Shown piece by piece: positions 11,177 through 22,865 of a stretch of DNA of 64,000 nt (position 1 is its first letter; the number at the start of each line of letters is the position of its first letter). The notes under the pieces are model-generated. The model was given only the letters and a program-made list of their open reading frames with translations. It had not been told where the DNA came from and did no database searches. Both the position numbers and the translations under genes were made by a program. The DNA lies in contig JAPQWV010000002.1 in the NCBI GenBank assembly GCA_027422505.1, forward strand, positions 26,948,501-27,012,500, given 5' to 3'. The DNA comes from Craterostigma plantagineum (Eukaryota; Streptophyta; Magnoliopsida; Lamiales; Linderniaceae).

Positions 11177-11851
11177 TAAAACAGGATACCTGGTTGGTAC
11201 TATTATGATGCTTGATTGGCTTTTGGTTGAACTCTTCTACTTCAGATCACAATTTGCTATGAGAGATGTGATGACATGCTTTTGTAATTGCCTCCGAGTT
11301 TGAAGTCATGTTGTGTCACTGTGTGCAATTATGATTTTCTGGATTGTAAAACAGGTAATGGTGGTATGTTTCTTCTGTGTATTTGTTTGTATGTGTAACT
11401 ATATTTGAACACTTTTATTGAATTTTGTTTGGCTAATTTCCTTGTCTACTGTCTATCTGTCTATCTATCCTGGTAGCTGCGTTTGAGGAGAAATGATGGT
11501 AGCAAGCTTTGTTTTCACCACGAACCGAGAGTATCTTTAGGTCACACAATTGTCTAATATTCAACAACAACCCTGAAATCATGCTTGGAATAACTAACAG
11601 CAGCATTTGCTAGCTTCAACGTTTACAAGAAGAAAGTACAACGATCACCCGTGACCGATGGGAGTGGACAGTGATCCATTGCTGAAAATTCTTCAACACC
11701 AGCGTAGCCTACCCTAGGTATTATTAAGTAGTAGCTGGGATCATGATAAAACATTTAGCATATGAGCAAAAATCAACTAGGACGCAAGCAAGAAAAGGGG
11801 CTGGATTCAAAATTAATCTTGAATTTCCAAAATTATATTATTACAAGTTAC
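11177..11851. other. 3' flank of VAMP711; nothing else recognised
   Basis: Includes the probable 3' UTR of VAMP711 and spacer before the DOG1-like relic. No further open frame or repeat boundary is evident. Confidence 0.5.
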
Positions 11852-12210
11852 TTACTCGATCCCCTGGCTGGCTGTTCTTGGCCTCCTCCCTCTCTCCAAT
11901 CCCCAGGATTTTAGACAGAATAGCATTCTCTTGGCAACAATTACGTACTCAAGAGGAGTGAGTATCTTCATCATTTCGATCAGAGTATTGACCCTAAACT
12001 GATCAGACTTTTCCACGAGGGAAACCATGACCTGCTTGCATATTTCTCAATCTATTTTGTAGTAGTAGCTAGGACCATCATCCAACTTTCTTGCAGTTCC
12101 AGCTACAAGGGCCAAGGGCAAGTCTAACATGCTTTGCTGCACAAATGTCGTTTGGGCAGTTACAAGATGGTTTTCCTATGCAGGCTGTCTACAGAAACTA
12201 GTTGGGAAGC

Positions 12211-12579
12211 TGATGTGAAGCGGGATGACCAATGAGAGATGTTAGATGAAGGAAAGAGTCAACCGATTAGGAGTATATGTGCGGCGCACAAAAGGGGGTT
12301 GAAGACCTAGTTATTAGGAGGACCTAGTTATTGATAAAGATATTCTATAATTAGATAATATATGATATTTAAATTAGTCAGTTAAAATATGAGATATTTT
12401 AGCTAGGGTTAGTGTTTATAAAAGGGGAGACATACCTCTTTGTTCATTATCAGTTTTCATCAATAAAAGTTTAATAGTTAAGAAAGTCCAATCCGACAAG
12501 GAACCAGCCTTGCCGAGATCTTCGATAAGGAACCAGCCTTGTCGAGGTCTTTTCTTTTTATCCGATTTACCTTCTATCA
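12211..12579 (+). repeat. Left LTR of the inverted-LTR element
   Basis: Begins TGATGTGAAG and ends CTTCTATCA. It contains two imperfect copies of AAGGAACCAGCCTTG near its 3' end. Confidence 0.8.
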
Positions 12580-12606
12580 ATTTGGTCCGACCTGCCGGAT
12601 CCGATC

Positions 12607-13600
12607 ATGGTGGAAACACTAGATCCCTTAACCAGCGCTAAACTACAAACCCTTGGAGAGAATATTAGTATTATGGCCGAAGAAACGATTCAGATGAAGG
12701 CAGATATTGATGCCATCAAGGATCAGACGGCTGAGATACTACGAGTTTTATCGAGAATTTCGACGGAAGTGACTCTCACGGGTGGATTGCTCGAGTGGAA
12801 CAATCGTTTGAAATCCATGCTACTCAGAAGATCAACGAATTCCATTAGTACCCGTGACTATGGAGGGGTTGGCTCTTAATTGGTTTCGATGGCTTCAACG
12901 TCGTAAACCCGGTTCACATGGCACCAATACCAATTCTCTAATGGTTCGATTCGGTGGAAGATGTGAAAGAAGTCCATACGAGCACTTGACAGCCATTAAG
13001 CAGACAGGCTCCATCGTCAACCATACAGATCTCTCTATTCAAGTATCCAATCAAGTGCCCAATGTTAGCGAAGACACGAACGACCTGCAGGAAGATGTAC
13101 GCTCGACCTTCGAATCCTGAATCCTGAAAACTTGGCACCGATTAAGCAGACATGCTCCATCGTCAACCATACGGATCTCTCTATTCAAGTATCCAATCAA
13201 GTGCCCGATGTTAGCGAAGACAAGAAAGAGCTGAAGGAAGATGTCTGTTGCGACCTTCGAATCCTGAACCCTGAAAACATGGAGGCGGCAATGCACTTGG
13301 CGCAAAAGATCGAAAGGAAGTGTCAACGGGGGCGAGATGTTCCTTGCAACCTCCGAATCCTGAATCCTGAAAACTTGGAGGCGGCAATGCACATGGCCCA
13401 GTGTCAACGGGGGCGAGGAGGAACATGGGAAAATCGAACAAATATTTCCGGCAATCGTGGCTCATCGTCCGCTTTCCGCGCATCCGCGGTGGTTCGTCCG
13501 CCACCAGCCCCCAATCTGACCCACTCCCAAGGGCACGTAGTACTACCCACTTCCTCAGTCTGGATTTCGATGCTGATGTACGAAATTTTTGATACACCAA
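12607..13600 (+). pseudogene. Gypsy gag fragments in the inverted-LTR element
   Basis: A frame from the ATG at 12607 (MVETLDPLTSAKLQTLGE) breaks near 12850 and resumes one frame over as VTMEGLALNWFRWLQRRK, the conserved middle of plant Ty3/gypsy gag. The following gag segment (NHTDLSIQVSNQVP, DVSED, LRILNPENLEAAMHMAQ) is present in two to three partial tandem copies between about 12970 and 13410. No zinc knuckle is seen. Confidence 0.75.
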
Positions 13601-13827
13601 CTATGGGTCATGCAAGGGTATTTCGTACCTATCGATGAATCGCTTCGTGCATTTATTGGCGAGGTAGGTATCATTTCCTCAAGGAACACGCGAAGAAATG
13701 CTTAGTTGATCAAAAATCAACGTATGAAACACAGCAGTCGGCCGGATCGTTACGACCACTACCGATTCCAGTAATGGTCTGGGAAGACATCTCGATAGAC
13801 TTTATTATGGGGTTGCCAAATTGGTAG
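13600..13827 (+). pseudogene. Gypsy integrase fragment in the inverted-LTR element
   Basis: GHARVFRTYR, then after a frame break YHFLKEHAKKC and ETQQSAGSLRPLPIPVMVWE followed by DISIDFIMGLP, match the zinc-binding region and the start of the catalytic core of plant gypsy integrases. It ends at the junction with the inverted LTR. Confidence 0.75.
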
Positions 13828-14190
13828 AAGGTAAATCGGATAAAGAGAAAAGACTTCGACAAGGCTGGTTCCTTATCGAAGATCTCAGCAAGGCTGGTTC
13901 CTTGTCGGGATCGGACTTTCTTAACTATTAAACTTTTTTTTTTATGAAAACTCCTCCTGAATAAAGAGGTATTTCTCCCCTTTTATAAGCACTAACCCTA
14001 GCTAAAATATCTCATATCCTAACTGACTAATTTAAATATCATATACTATCTAATTATAGAATATCTTTACTCATAACTAGGTCCTCCTAATAACTAGGTC
14101 TTCACCCCCTTTATGCGCCGCACATATACTCTAATCGGTTGACTCTTTCCTTCATCTAACATCTCTCCTTGGTCATCCCGCTTCACATCA
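13825..14190 (-). repeat. Right LTR of the inverted-LTR element, reversed
   Basis: Its reverse complement starts TGATGTGAAGCGGGATGACC and follows the left LTR with only scattered mismatches and small indels as far as CCTTCTA(C)CAATTTGG. Confidence 0.8.
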
Positions 14191-14675
14191 GAAGCCGAGA
14201 GCTTAGGAAAACCACGGCCGCTTCTTCCATTTCCACTTTCATCGTCCGCTCAAGACAACATTTTTAAAATATTCTATGCGTGCATGCATGCATGCCAATT
14301 ATTACTTGTTTGTAAAGAAAAAAATTAAGGCAGGGACGACGGACCATTCAATAGGAATTTCTTGAGCCTGGATTCGATTTCTGGTCCGAAAAGTGCATAA
14401 AGGAGGTAGAAAAATAATGATGGTCTGCATCCGGAAATCCAAGACATGGAGTTCTCAAAACTGGTGCTCCACGTTGGGGAGAAGTAGACCGATATGTTAT
14501 TCCGTGCTAGGCGGGCTCTTCTGCTTCAATAGTCTTCGAAATGCCGAATAATGTTTGCAAGAAGTGATTCAGTGGTGTCATCGTGCTTGTGGGATGAGAG
14601 CTCCGAGAGTTCTAGTTCTTGCAACCTCATCCATTCTTCATATTGGCAATGCTCTAGGCTGTTGGACGATTCCAT

Positions 14676-15625
14676 GTGTTTAAGTTGAATAGTTCATCGA
14701 TAGCAAAAGGTATTTATTTATAGTGGAAAAAAAAAACTATATTATTATCGTTTGAGTAAGGAGATTCATCCAATCATTGATGGACAAGAACAAGCGCTTG
14801 TTTGTGTGCCACGAGGAGTTTAATGGCTTTCTATGACCTGCTGCGTGGCATAGCAGCCGACGATGAACTTTGTTGCGAAAAGTTTTATGACAAAACATCG
14901 AAGCGTGCGAAAACGTGGTAAACACATGACACGACGCTACATTCTACTCACCAAGGCAAGGATGCCGACTGCTTATTGCTTCTATATGTGATCGATCCGA
15001 GCAAGGAATATGGTCTACTGCACTATTGTAAGGTTGCTGCTGCATGGGCAGGAGGTTTCCAGATGATTTGAGTTTCTTATTAGAAACAAAATAATAATAT
15101 CTACTAAACTGGTTGAGAATTGAGATGTTGTATTTTGTACTACACAAGTATTTTTTGGTTGGATTTGTACTTTGTAGTGCAGTATTGCATGGTGCATGTA
15201 GCGAGGCTCGAACCTACTCTTTCTTTTTCCTTTTCTTTTTTTCCAATTCGAGGTATGAATGTACACAATAAAAAGGGGCAGAAACAATTACAGAGTCGTC
15301 CGGACGCCTTCTGATATGGACCTAAGTTGGAAAAAAGATTAAAGAATAGAAAATGAGAACCTGGAGTGAGAAACAGTTCTGATTTTCGTATTCACGCATT
15401 CATTAAGAAGAAGAGACAGAGAGAATCTCGTCTGTTACATTCACATGGTTTTCCATCATAGATGAGAATGAAAACGAGGATGACAAAGCATATATATCCA
15501 TAAAAATGATAAAACGTGTCCGCACTTCTTTAAGTCACTAGCGTCTTTGTCTTGGGCTGAATTCGTTGTTGCTAAATGCAACTCCAATGACAAGACAAAC
15601 GTCATTAGGCTGAGTGCCGGTAACA
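14676..15625. other. Spacer; right part may be an LTR remnant
   Basis: No convincing gene. The right end, ...CCGGTAACA at 15625, directly abuts a purine-rich tract of the gypsy remnant on its right (minus sense), so a decayed 3' LTR probably occupies part of this stretch. Its outer end was not found. Confidence 0.4.
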
Positions 15626-16600
15626 TTCCACCCCCCTTAAAACAACTCTTGACCTCAAGAGTTGGTAAAACTAAGATTTTGTTTTGTTGTAAAGCGAAGT
15701 CTTTCCACCTGCTATCCTCGGAGTGTTCAATCATTTAACCAATACCTGATTTATTGGCTGGTTGTTCATCTTCATCAAGCACGCTTTTGTCAGTCATAAA
15801 AATCTTAGGGTGGCTTTGATCCTCCTCTTGTACGATCATCATTTGTAGCATAGACAATTGTGCAGGATAAGACATCAACCGATTCATTTTCTTGCCAGCG
15901 ATACTCTTGACCTTTGCAGGTTGCATCCTCACAGCAGTACCTTTCGTTCCCCCACGCGAAACTCCATCTGAAGTCGATTAGAATTCCAAGTGATACTGCC
16001 TAAGGTTATCATTGCACCCCTAACACCATGTCACAACCTCCAATGGGAAGAAGCATCATGTCCACCACAAACTGAGTTCCCTGCATCTGCCATGTGAATC
16101 CTTCACATCTCGAGGAGCTATAGAGCTTGCTTCCATCAGTCACAGCCATAGGAAAGGGGTTAGTTTGCTGCAATTGACACCCAAGCCTCCTTGCTCATTC
16201 CAAGTCTAAGAAGTTATGGGTGCTCCCAGTGTCTATCAATACATGTAGAGGCGTACCATTCACGTTTCCAGTCACCCTCATGGTGATATAGTCATGCACT
16301 CCAGCCATTGCGTATGGAGATCTGGTATTTGATCAGAGGATCCTCATTGGCTTCGATCCCCTCTTCTTCTTCCCCGGATCTTCCACAGCCAAGGGCCTGC
16401 TCTTCCAATTTCCCTTCATCTTCAGTCATTACCTCCATTAAGTATATCTGCATTTTCTTTATGCAAGTATGGTTAGCTGAGAATTTTTCATCACCCAAAA
16501 ACTCAGCTTGAGGAGCCGAGTCAACAGGAGAGGAACATGATGTAGTATATGTACTTAAACTCACAGCAGTATGGTCTGTATTGCGACGAGACATTTAGTC
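15626..16600 (-). pseudogene. Ty3/gypsy remnant: gag end, aspartic protease, polypurine tract
   Basis: On the minus strand FSANHTCIKKMQIYLMEV (end of gag/linker) is followed by MRVTGNVNGTPLHVLIDTGS with continuation THNFLDL: the retroviral-type protease with catalytic DTG. VDMMLLPIGGCDMVLGVQ follows and is also characteristic of plant gypsy protease. RT, RNase H and integrase are absent: soon after, the frame reaches LEVKSCF and a polypurine tract (TTTTAAGGGGGGTGG, about 15628-15642) next to a TGTTA start. This is an internally deleted element, with stops and frame breaks. Confidence 0.75.
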
Positions 16601-16601
16601 A

Positions 16602-17560
16602 GTGGCAAAAATTACTACTGTTCGAGTACTAATCGCACTAACAGCAAGCAAGTCATGGAAGTTGTGGCAAATGGACATGAAGTACGCATTTCTACATGGT
16701 GAGCTCGACAAAGAGATATACATGACCCAACTTGCAGGATTCGAAAATAAGAACAATCCAAGCTACGTGTGCAAATTAAAGAAGGCCTTATACAGGTTAA
16801 AGCAACACGGGCATGGTATTGTAAGATCGCTGAATTCTAAGTTCAATGCGGGTACTCGGTGGCACCAGCGGACTCGAATCTCTTCGTCAAGGCACAAGAA
16901 AAAAAAACTAGTAATAGTGCTCGTATATGTAGATAATATTATTATCACATTAGGAACCGAAGAACAAGTTCATCAAACGAGGAGGAACTTATCAGTTAGA
17001 TTCCAAATGAAAGAACTTGAAGAATTTAAACATTTTCTAGGGCTCGAGCTCAAAGAGACAGGTGATGGATTATTACTGTGCCAACTAAAATATGCGAATG
17101 ATCGTAAAAAATTTGGCATGATTGATTGCAAGCCAATATCAACGCCAATTGAAGCAAACGTCAAGATATGTGCGGAAGACGAAAAAGTCCTGGAGAATGC
17201 AACTATGTAGGGACAGCTTGTTGGGAGTCTAACTTATTTAAAGTTGACTCGTCCATATATCTCAAACAGGGATCGCGAGTCGATTTATGGAAAATCCACA
17301 AAAGCCACATCTTGAGCTCGTCCGACGCATATTGAGGTATGTAAAAGGAACGATAGGTTATGGAATATTTTATGAAAAGAATAAATATGTGACGGTTAGT
17401 TGCAATATCATGGTGTAGCAAGAGACAATCTACAGTATCTTAATCAACCGCGGAGGCAGAGTATCGAGCCGCAACGATGGAACCTCAAGAAAGCAATTGG
17501 CTTGTGCAGTTATTGAACGACTTACATCAGCCATCTAGGGACGAAACATTAAACTGGGTA
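16602..17560 (+). pseudogene. Ty1/copia reverse transcriptase/RNase H remnant
   Basis: An open frame to 17210 carries [34 protein letters not shown] and the RT active-site region as YVDNIIIT, where the second catalytic Asp (YVDD) is Asn. [14 protein letters not shown] follows, then after a stop at 17208-17210 [14 protein letters not shown] and [17 protein letters not shown], the RT/RNase H connection. It starts abruptly next to the oppositely oriented gypsy remnant. No LTRs were found, so it is a truncated fragment. Confidence 0.85.
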
Positions 17561-17856
17561 CGCCATGTGTAATTGAGATTCTTACTCATTTCATACGTAT
17601 TTCAATTTTACACCTGTTTTGATTTGATGTATCAATGTATGCTACTGCTTGCCAAGGAATAAATATACACAAGACATGTTTAGCAAGGGCCAGATCTTTT
17701 CTGAGCTTACACACGATTGTTTTGTTATACTCTCAACAAAGAATTGTGGTGCAATGAGACCATCTTTATCGTTTTGTTTTGTCGAATTGGATGCATGTTA
17801 AAACAGTTGAAAAGATATACGACCATAATTGAAAAAAGGTGAGTGAACGTGACGAT
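17561..17856. other. Spacer, nothing recognised
   Basis: AT-rich sequence between the copia remnant and the hAT element; may include decayed copia 3' sequence. Confidence 0.4.
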
Positions 17857-17864
17857 TCCAAGAC

Positions 17865-18720
17865 TAGGGGTGGTTCGGTACGGTATACCGTACCAAAACT
17901 GTGATACCGTATACCGTACCGAAATTTCGCTATCCAAAAAAATCATACCAATACCATACCAAAATTTCGGTATACCTTAAGTTCGATACGGTATTATACC
18001 GAAATTTCGGTATGGTATCGGTATCATACCTTCTATACCATTCATACAGAGGGTTTTTACCATGCATGTCTCATGACTCGTTAGTTCTTTGTTTTGGAAT
18101 TTTTAATCAATTCAAACTCCTTAGGCCCCAATAAGATAGATTATTAATACCAGATTTTTCAAAATAAAAGATTTTTAACCTTAAATAATTTACATATTTT
18201 AGTTAATCTCATTAGTAAGACAAAAAACTTTACATAACCACAAAATACAACTTTATATACATTAATTAGAACGAAGCGGCTATATTTAAAAAATTAGTGA
18301 AGATTAACAAAAAGTAATTGCATTGCATCTTCACGCTTTCAAAACTCATGAAAAAAACATAAAAATGGCAAAAATTAAACGTTGAGTTACATAAGTAAAA
18401 TATGGTGGGCCTAATATTGGAAAGTTGTGTATAAGTTAATAATTCATGGGCTAAATAAGTTTATGAAGATCCTTAATTTTTCATTTTATGTTTTGAAATA
18501 ATATAATATATATAGGTGTATATATATATAAAATATATTAAAAATTTTAGAATTTCGGTATTCGGTATGATCGGTATACCTAATATTAAAAACTTTCATA
18601 CCATTTTCGGTACGGTATCATACCTTACCAAAATCTTCGGTATACCAAAATTTTCGATATTTTCGATATCGATACGATAAGGACGGTATTTCGATATTTC
18701 ATTATTTTTCCCCAGCCCTA
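17865..18720. mobile_element. Non-autonomous hAT element, 856 bp, TSD TCCAAGAC
   Basis: The 8-bp sequence TCCAAGAC occurs at 17857-17864 and again at 18721-18728, exactly flanking ends TAGGGGTGG and CCAGCCCTA (terminal repeat TAGGG(G/C)TGG). An 8-bp duplication and a TAGGG-type end identify the hAT superfamily. The subterminal regions are dense in short palindromes such as GGTATACC and CGGTACGGTA on both sides, while the centre is AT-rich and non-coding. No transposase is encoded. Confidence 0.9.
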
Positions 18721-18728
18721 TCCAAGAC

Positions 18729-21281
<2,553 letters not shown>

Positions 21282-21346
<65 letters not shown>
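21282..21346. repeat. (CT)n microsatellite in the GH9 3' UTR
   Basis: About 32 CT units begin 2 bp after the stop codon of the endoglucanase gene, so they are probably transcribed. Confidence 0.97.
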
Positions 21347-21349
<3 letters not shown>

Positions 21350-21647
21350 TTGTCAAGTGTCATGTATCATATTTAGAAACTTGGATAACGGGCAGTGGAT
21401 GATTGTATGAACTTTGATCTCTTTGGAAGAACACTCAATAACTATATTCTCTTTTCAACCCCCGATCACAAGTTTTCAGACTCATAAAATGTAAGCGTGG
21501 AACAAGAGGTTTACCATGATATAATACATACTCTAGTAGTGACGACTTAGTTGCTCGTCCTCGTATTGATAGATAGATAGATTATTCACCTCGTTTCCTG
21601 ATGATGTATGTTTTGATTGATGTCATAGCAGCAAAAAGATGCCGTAT
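21347..21647. other. Convergent intergenic region (GH9 / PAA2 3' ends)
   Basis: The two genes end tail to tail 367 bp apart. No separate feature is visible. Confidence 0.6.
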
Positions 21648-22590
21648 CTATATGCTCCTTGTATTGATAACTTCCGTATTGCGCTTCTGCTCTTTCGGTC
21701 CATGGAACTGTAAAAGGAGTGAGTTCGTAACAACAAATATTGAGCTCAAGGCCATCATCCCCCCTGCCAGAAATAAAAAAATTAATACCATCTGTCATGA
21801 CCTTTTATATCTTTGAACGGAAAAGTTAAATGATAAAGCAGGAAATTTAGGCAACAACGTAGCAGATGTTCAAATATTTCTTGGTACTAAAGCAGAAATC
21901 GACAGATCTTAGATCTCTTCACGGGAATCACCTGGCGAACCAACTGTTCCTTTTTTGTTATTATTAGCTAGAGAAATTGTAGTTGACTAGAGGAGACGGG
22001 GTATCTGGTGGAAGCAAGTCGGGAACTTTACCTGAAAGCGAAGGAGTCATGGCAAAATCAAAATTGGGAAGTAGAATTCCAGCTGCCAGAGGAATTGCAA
22101 AAATATTGTAGGCAACTGCCCAGGTCAAGTTTTGACGAACTTTCGACATTGTAGCTCTTGCAAGGTCGATTGCTTCTGTTACCTGTACAGTAGATTCAAT
22201 TAACAATTTATCATCATAGGGAAGACATTTAATAAAATAAAAGATCAAACTCCATTATCCCTATATCATATAATATCGAAACTTTTTAACTCATACCTGA
22301 GAAAGCCTATTTCCCATTAGTATAATGGATGCTGCATTTGATGCAGCATTTTCTTGTCCCTCAATCTGTTAGTGGCCAAGCTGAGGCATCCAAAGTTCAT
22401 GTGATTAGGAGGTCAGGGGTTCGAACCCCACCTCCCACATGACTTTGGAAAATCCCCATGGGCTTAGGCCCATGACTATCGTTGTTGGGTGGGTTTGGGA
22501 TGTATTCATCTGACCCCGGGGATTAGTCCCGCCTCTGGAGTGTGTGGCGATTAGCCCATAGCCGGGCAGTGTGGGGATACCTCGGGACCG

Positions 22591-22633
<43 letters not shown>

Positions 22634-22816
22634 TAGGGCTATGCCCACGTCAGCAAGTGCCAGAGATGGGGCGTCATTAATTCCATCTCCAACCTTAATG
22701 GATAGGAGTTGCATTAGAAGATTTACATTCGCATTTAGTACTAATATATCCGGTTTCTACAAGTTTACCAGGTTTGACATATAGCTTCATGCATCTAAGC
22801 ATATCACTTCAAAAAC

Positions 22817-22865
<49 letters not shown>

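Larger units (their letters stand above)
12211..14190. mobile_element. Ty3/gypsy-derived element bounded by two inverted LTRs
   Basis: The unit is 1,980 bp with direct duplication GAAGC at 12206-12210 and 14191-14195. It starts TGATGTGAAGCGGG and ends with the exact reverse complement CCCGCTTCACATCA, so both outer ends are the same LTR end. The left LTR is 12211-12579 in plus sense; the right copy, 13825-14190, is the same LTR in minus sense. The interior holds a gag start (from 12607), a mid-gag segment with LALNWFRWLQRRK and RFGG, locally duplicated gag pieces, and an integrase fragment. The inner junction lies at CCAAATTGG near 13817-13825, matching CAATTTGG just inside the left LTR. RT and RNase H are missing. 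Confidence 0.85.
11852..14675 (-). pseudogene. DOG1/TGA-domain (seed-dormancy-like) gene relic, split by a retroelement
   Basis: The minus strand from 14675 reads a DOG1-type N-terminus (EHCQYEEWMRLQELELSEL), then SPTWSTSFENSMSWISGC and RPSLFFYLLYALFG, which resemble the DOG1 domain of DOG1-like proteins and TGA factors. A TGA stop at 14528-14526 interrupts this frame, which otherwise ends at TAA 14327-14325. Further domain pieces follow: FPKLS up to the retroelement at 14190, then SQLVSVDSLHRKT from 12210, a stop soon after, and in another frame EMMKILTPLEYVIVAKRMLF ending SWG, with a stop at 11854-11852. The 12211-14190 element lies between LSA and SQL, flanked by GAAGC on both sides. With a stop, frame changes and a 2-kb insertion the gene is dead. 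DOG1 relatives act in dormancy; this copy's past role is unknown. Confidence 0.72.

Noticed and set aside
13211..13600. Minus-strand frames of 118-129 codons
   Set aside because: Antisense to duplicated gypsy gag segments; they repeat because the gag pieces repeat.
14276..14296. GCATGCATGC repeat as an RY-type regulatory element
   Set aside because: It contains the seed RY word CATGCATG, but it lies inside the DOG1-like relic rather than upstream of an intact gene.
22370..22460. A tRNA gene in the PAA2 locus (GGTTCGAACCCC)
   Set aside because: The box B belongs to a SINE with poly(A) and target duplication; no full cloverleaf is visible.
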